Notes: generated by a model not told the origin, from the letters alone. A stretch of DNA of 39,731 nt from Planctomycetota bacterium (GCA_016872775.1 VGZA01000057.1:1-39731); one strand, 5' to 3'; shown: positions 1 through 10,563, counted from the first letter of the stretch. Numbers and translations: made by a program.

Positions 1-734
1 GCGGGCGGCGCGCAGCAACCGCCCTGGTTTTCAACTTGGGCGTAGGCGTTCAGATCGGCTCCGGTGTCGATGACCTCGACCGCTGCGAAGCCCGCGTCGA
101 GCAACTGCTGGCGGTATTCTTCGACAGGAATCGCTCCTGCGATGCAACCGACATACGCAAGCAGATTGCGGGCGAGATCGTGGGGCAGCGGCTTTTTAAG
201 TGCGATGTCACTGGCCGCCAAACGGCCGCCCGGTTTCAGCACCCGAGCGATCTCGCGAAAAACGGCCGGCTTGTCCGGAGCCAGATTAATGACGCAGTTG
301 CTGATCACACAGTCCACCGATTGGTCGGGAAGCGGCAGTGCGTCGATCGTCGCTTGATGAAATTCGACATTTGTATAGGGCCGCCCCTGGCGGCCGCGCG
401 CCGCGTTGCGGCGGGCTCGATCGAGCATTTCCTCGGTCATGTCGATCCCGATCACGCGGCCGGCAGGTCCGACTTTTTCCGCTGCCAGAAAGACGTCCAG
501 CCCACCCCCGCATCCGAGATCAACGACAACTTCGCCAATCCGTAAACGGGCCGTTGCCGTCGGATTGCCGCATGAAAGTCCCAGATTGGCTTCCGCCGGG
601 ATCGATGCCAATTCCTCAGGGCTGTATCCGAACGCCTCGGCGACACTGCGGACCCCGTGATGTTCGTTGGAAAGCGCACTGGCGGCCACCGCGCCATACT
701 TCAACTGCACAAGCTGCTGCAAATTCTGCGACAT
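1..734 (-). CDS. arsM: ArsM-like arsenite S-adenosylmethionine methyltransferase, 3' end cut by window edge
   Basis: This is a class I SAM-dependent methyltransferase that would transfer methyl groups to trivalent arsenic in the cytoplasm. The start is an ATG at 734 (MSQNLQQL); about 244 residues are visible and no stop is reached before base 1. The SAM-binding motif I is [10 protein letters not shown] at residues 71-80, with the acidic GIDMT at 96-100. Three cysteines sit where ArsM binds As(III): C55 in GLSCGNP, C147 in SNCVINL and C197 in GCIAGA; the 50-residue spacing of the last two matches characterised ArsM. A CC pair near the visible C-terminus (GGCCAP) is also usual in the family. 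No other ars gene is visible; the upstream neighbour at 976 is divergent and unrelated. A generic family-11 methyltransferase is the alternative, but the cysteine set favours ArsM. Confidence 0.85.
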   Translation of the reverse strand, partial: MSQNLQQLVQLKYGAVAASALSNEHHGVRSVAEAFGYSPEELASIPAEANLGLSCGNPTATARLRIGEVVVDLGCGGGLDVFLAAEKVGPAGRVIGIDMTEEMLDRARRNAARGRQGRPYTNVEFHQATIDALPLPDQSVDCVISNCVINLAPDKPAVFREIARVLKPGGRLAASDIALKKPLPHDLARNLLAYVGCIAGAIPVEEYRQQLLDAGFAAVEVIDTGADLNAYAQVENQGGCCAPP

Positions 735-975
735 TTGTCGGGCTCCGGCGCATTGTAGCGCCACGCGTAGCGCATGGCGTTCGTCGACAGTGTAGGTCAA
801 ACCAACTCGGGCATAAACGCCACTCCCGGCAAAAGGGCAGAGTCCCGCGGTTTTCGACCGAATCATGGAGGGTGTATGCGGCATGCGGTAGCGAACCCGT
901 TCCACGCCGACGGACAATTCGACTATCATAAGGGCAAGTGCATTGGGTTGACCGAGTTCGAGATTCGGGAGTGAA

Positions 976-3870
976 ATGGGAATGCGTTTCTTTGCGTTGG
1001 CGTTCCTGCTGATGACCCTGTTTGCCCCGCCGGATAACAGGATCCAGGCTGCGGACGGAATCGATTTTGGACGTCAGGTGCAACCGCTTCTGGCGCGACG
1101 CTGCTTCCCGTGCCATGGACCTGATAAAGCCGAGTCGGGGTTGCGGCTTCATACGTTGCGCACCGCGACCGAGCGGCTGGAATCGGGCGTCCAAGCGATT
1201 GTCGCGGGTCGGCCGAACGAGAGCGAATTGGTACGGCGAGTAACCGCCGACGATCCGGATCTGCGAATGCCGCCCGGCGACACGCCGCTGACCGCCGCCG
1301 AAATCGGACTGTTGCGCGGCTGGATTGAAGCCGGCGCTGCCTGGAAGACCCATTGGGCATTCGAACCGTTGGGCGATCCCAAACCCCCAGCGGTCACGCG
1401 ATCCGCCTGGGTCCGAAATACGATCGACGCATTCGTATTGCGACGGATCGAGGAACGCGGGTTGCAGCCCGCGCAGGCCGCCGATCCCCGTCAACTTATT
1501 CGCCGCGTTTACCACGACCTGACGGGCCTGCCGCCGACCGCCGCCGAGATCGAGCGATTCGTGGTCGCCGCCAAGGTCGATCTCGATAAGGCCTACGAAC
1601 AGGCCGTCGATAGTCTTCTCGATTCGCCTCGCTACGGTGAGCGTTGGGCCCGTCATTGGCTCGACGTCGTAAGATACGCCGATACCAACAGCTTCGAACG
1701 GGATGGCCCCAAACCGTATTCCTGGCGCTACCGCGATTATGTCATTCGTTCCTTAAACGCCGACAAACGGTACGATCTGTTTCTGCGCGAGCAACTGGCC
1801 GGCGACGAGTTTCCCGAGCCCACCGCCGATGGCATCGTCGCAACCGGCTTCTATCGCCTGGGACTGTGGGACGACGAGCCGGTCGACCGGGAATTGGCGA
1901 TGTTCGATGGATTTGACGACATTCTCACCACCGTCGGCCAAGGTTTGCTGGGGCTGACTCTGAACTGTGCCCGTTGCCACGACCACAAGATCGATCCGAT
2001 TCCGCAACGCGAGTATTACAGCCTGCTGGCGTTCTTTCGCAATCTGACGCCCAACGGCAATGAGAACCCTCAGGTGGTTCGACCGATCTTCGCGGAGGAC
2101 GGCGACAAGCAATTGTACGAAAAATCGATGGGCGAGTTGAAAGACAAGCGGAACGAAGTCCAAGGGAAGCTCACGGCCGTGGAAATGGAGTTGCGCCGCA
2201 AATGGAGCACCCTGGAGCACCAGGTCGACTTTCAGGACCTGGACGATCTGGAATATCGCTTCTACCGCGACAGCTGGGTCCAACTACCCGACTTTGACCA
2301 ATTGAAACCGGAAACGGTGGCTCGAACCGACCGTCCCCTGTTTGATATTCGTTACGCGACGCGCCCCGACCACTTTGGATTTGTGTTCACGGGAGTCCTC
2401 AAAGTTCCCGCCGACGGTGAGTACACGTTTCAGATCGATTCCGACGACGGCTCGCGGTTGAAGCTCGATGGAAAAACGGTGCTGGAGCACGACGGCATCC
2501 ATGGCCTGGGCAAGCCCAAGTCGGCCAAGGTCCAACTTGCAAGCGGCCGCGTTCCGATTCGACTCGAGTACTTTCAAGCGGGGAGTGGGCAGGGGCTTTC
2601 GGTCAGCTGGAGTGGTCCTGGCGTGGAAAACCGTTCCCTGTCCGCAATCACTGCAGACGGCATCGATCTGACCGAACTTGGAAAAGACGAAAGTAACCAG
2701 GCTCGCAATATCCAAGAACTGCTGAGGCTGAAGGGTGAGAGTCTGCTCGGAAAAGCCCGCATGCAGGAGTACCGTGGCTGGCAGAAGGAGCTGGAAGAGC
2801 TCAAGCGCAAGAAGCCCTGGAACCAGTATGCGCTCTGCGTCACCGAACAGGGGCCGGTTGCCACGGATACGTTTGTTCTCGGACGAGGCAATCCCCAGTC
2901 GCGCGGCGACAAGGTGGAACCTGCGTATCCGGCATTGCTGGGTGGAGGCGCCCCGGGAACGGTGGAGCCGTTGCCGGAAGCAAACTCGACGGGCCGCCGC
3001 AGCGCGCTGGCAAATTGGATCACGCGTCCCAGCAACCGACTGACTACCCGCGTGATTGTGAACCGCATCTGGCAACACCATTTTGGTCGTGGGATCGTCC
3101 GCACGCCGAATAACTTCGGCCAATTGGGAGAACCGCCAACCCATCCGGAATTATTGGATTGGCTCGCGCAGGAATTCATGCGGGGTGATTGGCGTTTTAA
3201 AGCGTTACACAAAACGATCGTGATGTCCAATACCTACCGCCAGTCGTCGGTCGGCGATGAACAAGGACTGACTCTCGACCCGGCGAACGAACTGTTCGCG
3301 AGGCAGAATGCGCGCCGGTTGGGGGCCGAGGAGTTGCGCGATACGGTACTGGCGGCGGGAGGCCGTTTGAACACGAAAATGTTCGGGCCAGGGGTTTACA
3401 TCGATCTTTCGGCCGAGGTTCTCGCCGGACAGTCCCAACCCGGCAGCGGCTGGGGCAAGTCGTCGCCGGAGGATCAGGCGCGTCGCAGCATTTACATTCA
3501 TGTGAAACGATCGTTGATTCCACCCATTCTGTCGAATTTTGATTTCCCCGACACGGACGCTACCTGCGAATCTCGCTTTATCACGACGCAACCGGCTCAG
3601 GCGCTCACGCTTCTGAACGGTGATTGGATCAACCAGCAGGCGTCGTTGCTGGCGGCTCGCCTGCGCGACGAGGCCGGCGAGTCACTCGAACGGCAGCTTG
3701 AAACGGCGTTCCGCAGTTGCCTGGGGCGGTCGGCAACCGATTCGGAACTGGTGCGGGGTCGGCAACTGGTCGAGCAACTTCGCTCCCAAGGCGGATTGGA
3801 ACCCGACGCGGCGCTGGCCGGATTCTGCCTGATGTTGTTCAATCGGAATGAGTTCCTGTACGTCGATTGA
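976..3870 (+). CDS. PSCyt1–DUF1549–PA14–DUF1553 planctomycete cytochrome-type protein
   Basis: A 964-residue exported protein with a hydrophobic N-terminal segment (residues 4-17, signal or anchor). The planctomycete cytochrome c domain has a haem motif C43-F-P-C46-H47 and a candidate distal Met in LRMPPGD near residue 98. DUF1549 follows, with its typical second CxxCH (C331-A-R-C334-H335, then DHKIDP). A PA14-like beta domain is inserted at about residues 430-560 ([19 protein letters not shown]). DUF1553 starts near residue 670 ([20 protein letters not shown]) and runs to the end. Such proteins are encoded in many copies in planctomycetes next to DUF1501 proteins, as here. The function is not established; redox-linked polysaccharide degradation has been proposed. 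The start ATG at 976 has no strong Shine-Dalgarno sequence. The stop lies 14 bp before the next gene's preferred ATG. Confidence 0.93.
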   Translation: MGMRFFALAFLLMTLFAPPDNRIQAADGIDFGRQVQPLLARRCFPCHGPDKAESGLRLHTLRTATERLESGVQAIVAGRPNESELVRRVTADDPDLRMPPGDTPLTAAEIGLLRGWIEAGAAWKTHWAFEPLGDPKPPAVTRSAWVRNTIDAFVLRRIEERGLQPAQAADPRQLIRRVYHDLTGLPPTAAEIERFVVAAKVDLDKAYEQAVDSLLDSPRYGERWARHWLDVVRYADTNSFERDGPKPYSWRYRDYVIRSLNADKRYDLFLREQLAGDEFPEPTADGIVATGFYRLGLWDDEPVDRELAMFDGFDDILTTVGQGLLGLTLNCARCHDHKIDPIPQREYYSLLAFFRNLTPNGNENPQVVRPIFAEDGDKQLYEKSMGELKDKRNEVQGKLTAVEMELRRKWSTLEHQVDFQDLDDLEYRFYRDSWVQLPDFDQLKPETVARTDRPLFDIRYATRPDHFGFVFTGVLKVPADGEYTFQIDSDDGSRLKLDGKTVLEHDGIHGLGKPKSAKVQLASGRVPIRLEYFQAGSGQGLSVSWSGPGVENRSLSAITADGIDLTELGKDESNQARNIQELLRLKGESLLGKARMQEYRGWQKELEELKRKKPWNQYALCVTEQGPVATDTFVLGRGNPQSRGDKVEPAYPALLGGGAPGTVEPLPEANSTGRRSALANWITRPSNRLTTRVIVNRIWQHHFGRGIVRTPNNFGQLGEPPTHPELLDWLAQEFMRGDWRFKALHKTIVMSNTYRQSSVGDEQGLTLDPANELFARQNARRLGAEELRDTVLAAGGRLNTKMFGPGVYIDLSAEVLAGQSQPGSGWGKSSPEDQARRSIYIHVKRSLIPPILSNFDFPDTDATCESRFITTQPAQALTLLNGDWINQQASLLAARLRDEAGESLERQLETAFRSCLGRSATDSELVRGRQLVEQLRSQGGLEPDAALAGFCLMLFNRNEFLYVD

Positions 3871-3884
3871 AGAGGGTGCAAAAG

Positions 3885-5339
3885 ATGGCAAGTCAATTCT
3901 GTGGTCGGACGCGGCGTGAGTTCCTTTGGCAGGCAGGTGGCGGATTTGGCGCCACCGCGTTGTCCGGGATCCTGCCGACGTCGTTCTTCCGCGGCCAATC
4001 ACTGGCTGCGGAAGGGACGACACCGTTTCGCAATCCGTTGGCGAGCCGCCCGCCGCATTTCACCCCGCGCTGCAAATCCGTCATATTTCTGTTTATGTAT
4101 GGTGGACCTAGTCAGATCGACACATTTGATTATAAGCCCGAAATGAAAGGGCGGGACAACCAGACGGTCAAGGTCAAGACTTTCGGCCGAGGCGGCCATA
4201 AGAACGAGGGCCGGATCGTCGAACCGCGCTGGAACTTCAAGCAGTACGGGCAGTGCGGCAAATGGGTCAGCGATCTGTTTCCGCATCTGGGACAATGTGT
4301 GGACGACATCGCGTTCCTGCACTCGATGACCGCCGACTCGCCGATCCATGGATCGGCGATGCTGATGATGAATTCCGGACGCATTCTCAGCGGTTTTCCC
4401 TGCCTCGGATCTTGGGCGACCTATGGGCTCGGCAGCGAGAACGAAAATCTGCCGGGATTTGTCGTGATGTTGGATGGGAAAGGAGGTCCGATCAGCGGCG
4501 CGAAAAACTGGTCCAGCGGTTTCATGCCAGCGACCCATCAAGGTACGATCCTGCGCACGCAAGGTGCGCCGATCCTCGACTTGAACCCTCCGCCGGGAAT
4601 GTCCCGCGAATCCCAACGGATCGTACTCGATCACCTGCGCGAAGCGAACGAAGAGCATGCTCGGATTCGGCCCGGCCAATCCGACCTGGCGGCGCGAATC
4701 GCCAGTTACGAACTGGCTTTCAAGATGCAGCAGTTCGCTCCGGAGGCGGTCGATTTCAGTCAGGAGACGGCGGCGACCCACGAGATGTATGGATGCAACA
4801 ACGCGCGCACCGCCGACTTCGGGCGCAAGTGCATGCTGGCTCGGCGGCTGGTCGAACGGGGAGTGCGCTTCGTGCAGATCTATTCCGGTGGCGCCCACAA
4901 CGACGACAACTGGGACGCCCATAACGATATCGAAAAAAATCACAACTTCCACGCGCTGAACACCGATCAGCCGATCGCGGCCCTGTTGCGCGATCTGAAA
5001 CAGCGCGATCTGCTCAAGGAGACGCTCGTCGTCTGGACCGGCGAATTTGGACGCCAGCCGACCGCCGAGTATGCCAAGGGCACCGGGCGCGATCACAATT
5101 CCTACGGTTTCACGGTCTGGATGGCCGGAGGCGGAATCCGTGGCGGCGTGAGCGTCGGCACGACAGACGAACTCGGATCGGCCGCAGTCGAGGATCCGTT
5201 TCACGTGCGGCGGCTGCATGCCACGATTCTGCACCAGATGGGACTCGACCCGAACCGCCTTTCCTATTTCTACAGCGGGCTGGACCAGAAACTGGTTGGC
5301 GTGGAACATGTCGACCCGATCGACAAGGTCCTGGCTTGA
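3885..5339 (+). CDS. DUF1501 family Tat-exported protein (sulfatase-like fold)
   Basis: A 484-residue partner of the preceding DUF1549/DUF1553 protein. The N-terminus carries a twin-arginine signal, RTRREFLWQAGGG followed by a hydrophobic stretch, so export through Tat is likely. The body has DUF1501 features: FMYGGPSQIDTFDYKP, HDHN-type metal-site candidates (GTGRDHNSYGF), and GEFGRQPTAEY near the C-terminus, which resembles alkaline phosphatase/sulfatase-fold motifs. A TTG six codons upstream (3867) is in frame and overlaps the upstream stop, but the ATG at 3885 is preferred because AGAGGG lies 8 bp before it and it places the RR motif close to the N-terminus. The pair is almost certainly co-transcribed. 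The enzymatic activity of DUF1501 proteins is unknown. Confidence 0.93.
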   Translation: MASQFCGRTRREFLWQAGGGFGATALSGILPTSFFRGQSLAAEGTTPFRNPLASRPPHFTPRCKSVIFLFMYGGPSQIDTFDYKPEMKGRDNQTVKVKTFGRGGHKNEGRIVEPRWNFKQYGQCGKWVSDLFPHLGQCVDDIAFLHSMTADSPIHGSAMLMMNSGRILSGFPCLGSWATYGLGSENENLPGFVVMLDGKGGPISGAKNWSSGFMPATHQGTILRTQGAPILDLNPPPGMSRESQRIVLDHLREANEEHARIRPGQSDLAARIASYELAFKMQQFAPEAVDFSQETAATHEMYGCNNARTADFGRKCMLARRLVERGVRFVQIYSGGAHNDDNWDAHNDIEKNHNFHALNTDQPIAALLRDLKQRDLLKETLVVWTGEFGRQPTAEYAKGTGRDHNSYGFTVWMAGGGIRGGVSVGTTDELGSAAVEDPFHVRRLHATILHQMGLDPNRLSYFYSGLDQKLVGVEHVDPIDKVLA

Positions 5340-5346
5340 TGAATTG

Positions 5347-6744
5347 CTAATCGCCGGCGGGCGTCGATAACAGCCTGCGTACCGTCGACACGATTGCCTC
5401 TTCGAGCCCCGGCAGGAAAGCCCCGGGCAGCGAAGTAAATCTCATCGCCTCGCGGCCTTCATATCCGCCTTCAGAGAGTACCCGTTCCGTGGGAATGTAG
5501 GCAAAAACGTCGTTGCTGTAGCCCGCAACCCAGGTCGGCGTCCTGCCCGCCTCGCGTTTTATTCGCAACGCATAGTCGACGACAACCTCGCCGGCCAATG
5601 CCACGATCGCAAGATCGTCGCCGAACTGGAGCGTCTGGATCGGGTACGGATACGAGTCCCTTACTTTGCCGAGCTGATCGGCTTCCCGCAGCAGCGAAGT
5701 CGCCGCCCGTTGCAGATACTTGTCGGTGGAATTCGAACGCTGCAGAAGCTCCTCGCGAGTTACCGGTTCAAATGCCAGGGACAATTCCTCGTAACGGGCC
5801 CGGAGCGGTCCGCGTACCGGCACTGCCGTCGGTAACAGGGCGGCCTCGACCGCGTTGGCAAGCGAACGACCATGGGACTTGGCCCAACCGATGTCGCCGC
5901 GTGGATAAGGGTTCTGATCGCCGCCACAACCCATCAGAAACAGCGCCACCGTTCCGGGATGCCTGGCTTCGATCTCCGCTTGCGCGAATCCCGCGTAATC
6001 GGCGTTGAACTGCATAAGGCTTGTCGACGTGTTATGGCAAGCGTATCCGAAGAGAATCGCGATCAGCCGGTTTTCGGTCGATTCCACGCGCAGCACGGGC
6101 ACCTCGTGATCGACCGGTCCGTCGGGATACGGACTATTCTGGAAGCCGTTGGACCCCGGCAGCCTGCGGTTCATCGCAAATCCGCACCTCGCATGGCTGT
6201 ATCCCAATGTCGCCGGTTGAAGTTGCTGGGTCGCCTGGGCGATCACCTCGCAGATCTGTCCCACCAGTTGCTCAAAATACGCCTCGACGCGCTGGCGCTG
6301 TTCTGGATCGAGCGGATACATTACCGACAGTTCCAGGTCGTCCTTGACGACAGGGCCGCAATGCGTGTGGGAGCAATTCATCAGCACGTGGGAAGGGGGA
6401 ATCCCCAGTCGCTGCTGTACCTGTCGCGTAACCGCCTCGCGCAGGACGCGCGGAATGGCAATCAGGTCGCTGGTGAGAATCACGACGCGGCCGCCGGTTG
6501 GATCTTCGAGCACCAGTGCTTTGGAGTAGAGCTCACTCAAAGTCCCTTCGGACGGGCCAGTGCGCGACGCATACCCGGCCATCCAAGTCGACTCGCGAGG
6601 CGTGATTTTCGTCGCCGCGACGCCCGCCTTCCATCCGGATTCCGCCGCGACGATCCGTGGCGCTCGGATCAACCCTCCGGCCATGACCAGCGCCCCAACA
6701 AGCATCACGACCCACCCGATTTCCCGCCGCTGATATTCTCGCAT
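5347..6744 (-). CDS. Neutral/alkaline ceramidase N-terminal-like secreted protein
   Basis: A 465-residue protein with an N-terminal hydrophobic segment (about residues 9-34), so exported or anchored. It matches the neutral/alkaline non-lysosomal ceramidase N-terminal domain: KITPRESTWMAGYA, the metal-site motif NCSHTHCGP, the histidine in YACHNTS and the C-terminal NDVFAYIPTERVL block. It is shorter than true ceramidases (about 650-780 residues) and lacks their C-terminal immunoglobulin-like domain. At the position of the ceramidase nucleophile (GDVSPN in Pseudomonas) it reads GDQNPY, so serine is replaced by asparagine. Ceramide hydrolysis is therefore doubtful; another zinc-dependent hydrolase is more likely. 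It converges on the DUF1501 gene with only 7 bp between stops and is divergent from the aminotransferase at 6920. GGAGG lies almost directly against the start codon, so a later start is possible. Confidence 0.8.
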   Translation of the reverse strand: MREYQRREIGWVVMLVGALVMAGGLIRAPRIVAAESGWKAGVAATKITPRESTWMAGYASRTGPSEGTLSELYSKALVLEDPTGGRVVILTSDLIAIPRVLREAVTRQVQQRLGIPPSHVLMNCSHTHCGPVVKDDLELSVMYPLDPEQRQRVEAYFEQLVGQICEVIAQATQQLQPATLGYSHARCGFAMNRRLPGSNGFQNSPYPDGPVDHEVPVLRVESTENRLIAILFGYACHNTSTSLMQFNADYAGFAQAEIEARHPGTVALFLMGCGGDQNPYPRGDIGWAKSHGRSLANAVEAALLPTAVPVRGPLRARYEELSLAFEPVTREELLQRSNSTDKYLQRAATSLLREADQLGKVRDSYPYPIQTLQFGDDLAIVALAGEVVVDYALRIKREAGRTPTWVAGYSNDVFAYIPTERVLSEGGYEGREAMRFTSLPGAFLPGLEEAIVSTVRRLLSTPAGD

Positions 6745-6919
6745 GCCTCCACCGTCCTTTCGCCGCCTCGCGGTTCGGAAAGCTTATCCCAGCCCGCCGC
6801 TCAGAACAATCGTCGGACGTCAATACGTCAATACACGGGTCAAACGGTACGGCGTTCCCCTGAATGCTCAATTCAGGTACTCTAAACAGGCAGAGGGCAA
6901 TCGAGAGAGTCAACGGCGT

Positions 6920-8287
6920 ATGAGCACAACCAGCGATCCGCGACGCGGCGCATATCTGACGGAGCCCCCCCCGAATCCCTATACAGGGCCGACGGCCGCC
7001 GAAGTGCTTGCCGTGCGTCAGCAGTACCTGACTCCCGGGTTACTCAGCTACTATCAACAACCCCTTCTGATTGCCCAGGGACGAATGCAGTATGTCTGGG
7101 ACGACCAGGGCAAGCAGTACCTGGACGCCTTCGCGGGCGTAGTGACCGTGTCGGTTGGCCACTGCCATCCGCATGTCGTTCAACGCGTGCGGGAACAAGT
7201 TGGCAAACTACACCACACCACGACACTTTATCTGCACCCCGCGCCCGGCGAGTTAGCGCAAAAGCTTGCCAGCCATCTGCCGCCGGAAATCTGCAGCGCC
7301 TATTTCACAAACTCCGGCAGTGAGGCGAACGAACTGGCAGTCCTGATGGCCCGCGAGCATACCGGGGCGTCGGAGGTGATCAGCCTGCGCAACGCTTACC
7401 ACGGCGGGACGCAAGGTACCATGGGACTCGTCGCTGTCGGAACCTGGAAATTCCCTTCGAATCCCAACCTCAACGTAAAGCATGCCACTCCGGGATATTG
7501 TTACCGTTGCCCGTACGGACTGAGTTATCCTTCGTGCGATCTGAAGTGTGCGCGCGACGTGCTGCCGTTGATCCAGCACGAGACTTCGGGGCGCGTCGCG
7601 GCTTTTATCGGCGAACCGATCCAGGGAGTCGGCGGGGTGGTGGTTCCTCCGCCCGAGTACTTCAAGATTGTCTATGAAATTGTCCGCCGCCACGGCGGCT
7701 TGTGCATTGCCGACGAGGTGCAGACGGCGTTTGGTCGCACGGGCGAGCATTACTGGGGCTTCGAGAACTGGGGCGTTGAGCCCGATATCGTGACCATGGC
7801 CAAGGGGCTGGGTGGAGGCATTCCGATCGGTGCCTGCGTGACGCGTCGCGAGATCGCGTCGACCATCAAAACCCGTCTGCATTTCAACACCTTTGGCGGC
7901 AACCCGATCAGCATGACCTACGGCCTTGCGACCCTGGAGGTGATCGACGACGACGGGCTGCAGCGTAATTCGCTTCTGGTAGGAAACCATCTGCGGGAAC
8001 GGCTCGAGGAACTCCAGCAACGCTTCTCATGGATCGGCGAAGTTCGCGGGAAAGGATTGATGCTCGGCGTCGAGCTGGTCCGCGATCGCGATAGCAAAGA
8101 GCCCGCCTCGCGAGAACTTCTGCAGGTATTGGAACTCGCGCGCGAACGGGGCCTGCTGATCGGCAAAGGCGGGCTCCATGGCAACGTGATCCGCATCAAG
8201 CCGCCGATGTGCATTACCCGATCCGACGCCGATTTTATCGCCGACTGTCTGGCCGAAGTATTTCAGCAACTGGCACCGCATTCATGA
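6920..8287 (+). CDS. Class III (AGXT2-like) PLP-dependent aminotransferase
   Basis: A 455-residue fold-type I class III aminotransferase, closest in pattern to alanine-glyoxylate aminotransferase 2 and related omega-aminotransferases. Visible marks are [15 protein letters not shown] (PLP phosphate binding), [23 protein letters not shown] (the Asp that pairs with the pyridine nitrogen) and the Schiff-base lysine K295 in [13 protein letters not shown] cysteine cluster C194, C197, C206, C210 (CYRC...PSC...KC) lies in a loop and could bind a metal. A longer in-frame reading extends upstream to 6743, but ATG 6920 ([10 protein letters not shown]) is the plausible start because the upstream part has no conserved features. 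The last 4 bases overlap the ispG start (ATGA), so the two are translationally coupled. The substrate cannot be fixed from sequence. Confidence 0.9.
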   Translation: MSTTSDPRRGAYLTEPPPNPYTGPTAAEVLAVRQQYLTPGLLSYYQQPLLIAQGRMQYVWDDQGKQYLDAFAGVVTVSVGHCHPHVVQRVREQVGKLHHTTTLYLHPAPGELAQKLASHLPPEICSAYFTNSGSEANELAVLMAREHTGASEVISLRNAYHGGTQGTMGLVAVGTWKFPSNPNLNVKHATPGYCYRCPYGLSYPSCDLKCARDVLPLIQHETSGRVAAFIGEPIQGVGGVVVPPPEYFKIVYEIVRRHGGLCIADEVQTAFGRTGEHYWGFENWGVEPDIVTMAKGLGGGIPIGACVTRREIASTIKTRLHFNTFGGNPISMTYGLATLEVIDDDGLQRNSLLVGNHLRERLEELQQRFSWIGEVRGKGLMLGVELVRDRDSKEPASRELLQVLELARERGLLIGKGGLHGNVIRIKPPMCITRSDADFIADCLAEVFQQLAPHS

Positions 8288-9462
8288 TTCCACTCGAAAC
8301 GACCCCGCTCCAGACTCCACGCAACCCGACCCGTCCGGTTCGCATCGGTGCGATCACGATCGGATTTGGGCATCCGATCGCTGTTCAGAGCATGACCGCG
8401 ACACATACGCAGGATGTGGACGCCACGACCGGGCAGGTCCAGGCGCTCGTCGATGCCGGCGCGGATGTGGTTCGCATCGCGGTCGATTCGCCGCGGGATG
8501 CCGAAGCGCTGGCGGTGATCCGTCAGCGCACGAAAGCGAATCTCGCCGTCGACCTTCAGGAAAACTATCGGCTCGTGGAGAAGGTGGCGCCCTATGTCGA
8601 CAAGGTCCGCTACAATCCGGGCCACTTGTATCATCACGAACCGCAGCGGCCGTGGCAGGACAAAGTTCGCCTGATCGCGGAAACCGCCGCCCGATACGGC
8701 TGTGCGATGCGCGTGGGAGTGAACTGCGGCAGCGTCGATCCGGCAAAAAAAGAAAAATACGATCCGCTCGATTCGATCACGCCGATGCTGGAAAGCGCCT
8801 GGGAACACTGCGAGCTCCTGGACAATCTGGGGTTCACCAATTACTGCGTCTCGCTCAAAGACTCCGATCCGGCCAAGGTCATTGAGGTCAACCGCCGATT
8901 CGCGGAACGCCGTCCCGATATCCCGCTGCACCTCGGAGTTACCGAAGCGGGAATTCCTCCGGATGGAATCATCAAGACGCGGATCGCGTTTGAACAGCTG
9001 ATCAGCCGCGGCATCGGCGATACGATCCGCGTTTCCTTGACCGTGCCGAACGACCGCAAGGGTGAAGAAATCGAGTCCGGACGCCGGATCCTACTGGACA
9101 TCGCCGAGGGCCGCGTTCGTTCCGTCGTCGATTACGGGCTGAGCACGCTGAATATCATCTCCTGCCCAAGTTGCTCCCGGGTGGAGAACCAGGCCTTCGT
9201 GGAACTGGCGGAGCAAGTCAAACAGATGACCGGCTACGCCCGCGACCACAAAATCACCATCGCCGTCATGGGCTGCCGGGTGAACGGCCCGGGCGAAACA
9301 GACGACGCGGATCTGGGACTGTGGTGTGGGCCCAGTTTCGTGAATCTCAAACGGCGCACCGAGTCGCTGGGGGCATTTCCGTACGATCAGATTCTCGGTC
9401 GCCTGAAGGCGGAATTGGATCAGTTGATCGAACAACGGTCGGGGAAAACTCACGCCAAATAG
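8284..9462 (+). CDS. ispG: 4-hydroxy-3-methylbut-2-enyl diphosphate synthase (flavodoxin/ferredoxin)
   Basis: This is the penultimate enzyme of the MEP isoprenoid pathway. It reduces 2-C-methyl-D-erythritol 2,4-cyclodiphosphate to HMBPP with a [4Fe-4S] cluster, in the cytoplasm. The 392-residue protein is the compact bacterial form: an N-terminal TIM-barrel ([32 protein letters not shown]) and a C-terminal cluster domain. The cluster ligands are visible: C294 and C297 in SCPSCSR, C331 in [10 protein letters not shown] and the fourth ligand E338. The start is ATG 8284, overlapping the aminotransferase stop as ATGA; an in-frame upstream extension to 8209 lies wholly within the aminotransferase and is not needed. 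No other MEP gene is in the window. Confidence 0.97.
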   Translation: MIPLETTPLQTPRNPTRPVRIGAITIGFGHPIAVQSMTATHTQDVDATTGQVQALVDAGADVVRIAVDSPRDAEALAVIRQRTKANLAVDLQENYRLVEKVAPYVDKVRYNPGHLYHHEPQRPWQDKVRLIAETAARYGCAMRVGVNCGSVDPAKKEKYDPLDSITPMLESAWEHCELLDNLGFTNYCVSLKDSDPAKVIEVNRRFAERRPDIPLHLGVTEAGIPPDGIIKTRIAFEQLISRGIGDTIRVSLTVPNDRKGEEIESGRRILLDIAEGRVRSVVDYGLSTLNIISCPSCSRVENQAFVELAEQVKQMTGYARDHKITIAVMGCRVNGPGETDDADLGLWCGPSFVNLKRRTESLGAFPYDQILGRLKAELDQLIEQRSGKTHAK

Positions 9463-9526
9463 CGCGGCGCAAACCGATGTCGATCGTCACGTCGATCGCC
9501 TGAAGCGTCATGGATTCGAACCGCAA

Positions 9527-10447
9527 TCAGTCCCAGTCGAGGGCGACATCCAGCGACTTGGCGGAATGGGTCAAGGCTCCACAACTGATCCGATCGACGC
9601 CGGTGCGGGCGATTGCGGCGACGGTGTCGATGTGGACGCCACCGGACGCCTCCAGTTCGATTTGCGGGGCCTGGTGATTGCGCATCTCCACCGCCTCACG
9701 CAATTGTTCGAGGTCCATATTATCCAGGAGCACAATCTCCGGGGTGGCGGCGATCACATCGGCGAGTTGCGTCAGGCTGTCGACTTCGACTTCCACGATC
9801 GCCTGCGCGAGTTGTGGGAAATCCGCCGCTTGCCGGGCGATGAACTGCCGGGCCTGTCGGACAGCGTCGGCGAGTGTTGCCAGTGGGTGGAGTCGCCTCC
9901 ACTGCGCCAGGTGGTTATCCTTGATCAGTACGGCGTCGAACAGTCCCGTCCGATGATTGTGCCCCCCTCCGCAGCGGACGGAGTATTTTTCCATCCGCCG
10001 CCAACCCGGGGTTGTCTTGCGCGTATCGTAGAGTCTCGCCTGGGTACCGATCAGCTGCCGCACGAAATTGGAGGTCAGCGTCGCGATGCCCGACATGCGG
10101 CCCACGACATTCAACAGGATCCGTTCGATCGTGAGCAGATCGCGGGCGGATCCGTGGAGCTGTGCGAGCGTGGAATCGGCAGCTATTTCCGCACCGTCCT
10201 CCACCAGGAACTGGCAGCGTAGATCGACGCCCGTTTCGGACAGCAACAGCGAGATCGCGCGCATCCCGCAAGCCACACCGGCCTGCCGCGCGACGACGCG
10301 CGCGGCGCCTTGCGCGCCGATCGGCACGAGTGCAACCGTGGTCCAATCGTGGGCCCGATCGAGGTCTTCGCGGACGGCCAGTCGAAGAATCTGTCGGCAA
10401 TCGTCCTGGCAGTCATCGTCCCATGAAACGGCGTTGAAGTCGTTCAA
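9527..10447 (-). CDS. nadC: Nicotinate-nucleotide diphosphorylase (carboxylating), quinolinate phosphoribosyltransferase
   Basis: It converts quinolinate and PRPP to nicotinate mononucleotide, CO2 and diphosphate in de novo NAD synthesis. The 306-residue length fits the family. Motifs are DTRKTTPGWRRMEKYSVRCGGG (substrate- and phosphate-binding arginines and lysine), HNHRTGLFDAVLIKDNH, VEVEVDSL, LLDNMD and EASGGV at the end of the barrel. The reading frame is open upstream to 10633, but that part overlaps the divergent helix-hairpin-helix gene and is not conserved. The best start is a TTG at 10447 (M-NDFNAVSW), with GGGAGG six bases before it. No nadA or nadB is visible nearby. It converges on ispG with about 64 bp between the stops, where I see no convincing terminator. 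Confidence 0.95.
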   Translation of the reverse strand: MNDFNAVSWDDDCQDDCRQILRLAVREDLDRAHDWTTVALVPIGAQGAARVVARQAGVACGMRAISLLLSETGVDLRCQFLVEDGAEIAADSTLAQLHGSARDLLTIERILLNVVGRMSGIATLTSNFVRQLIGTQARLYDTRKTTPGWRRMEKYSVRCGGGHNHRTGLFDAVLIKDNHLAQWRRLHPLATLADAVRQARQFIARQAADFPQLAQAIVEVEVDSLTQLADVIAATPEIVLLDNMDLEQLREAVEMRNHQAPQIELEASGGVHIDTVAAIARTGVDRISCGALTHSAKSLDVALDWD

Positions 10448-10563
10448 GGGCTTCCTCCCAATCGGGATTCTGGCATAATTCACGTGGGTACCGAGACCGG
10501 AGGATAGCAGGATCGGCCCACGGCGACAAATGGTAGTCCTGCGACATGTAGGGGGGGGAGACC

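Noticed and set aside
616-1656. Minus-strand frame of 346 codons across the start of the cytochrome-type gene
   Set aside because: It conflicts with the conserved haem motif region of the plus-strand gene and has no recognisable sequence.
3999-5309. Long open frame (436 codons) on the minus strand opposite the DUF1501 gene
   Set aside because: It is a mirror of a well-supported gene in high-GC DNA; its translation has no family pattern, signal or ribosome-binding site.
9478-9500. GTCGATCG direct repeats between ispG and nadC as an attachment site or operator
   Set aside because: Only two short copies with no flanking integrase or target gene; common in GC-rich DNA.
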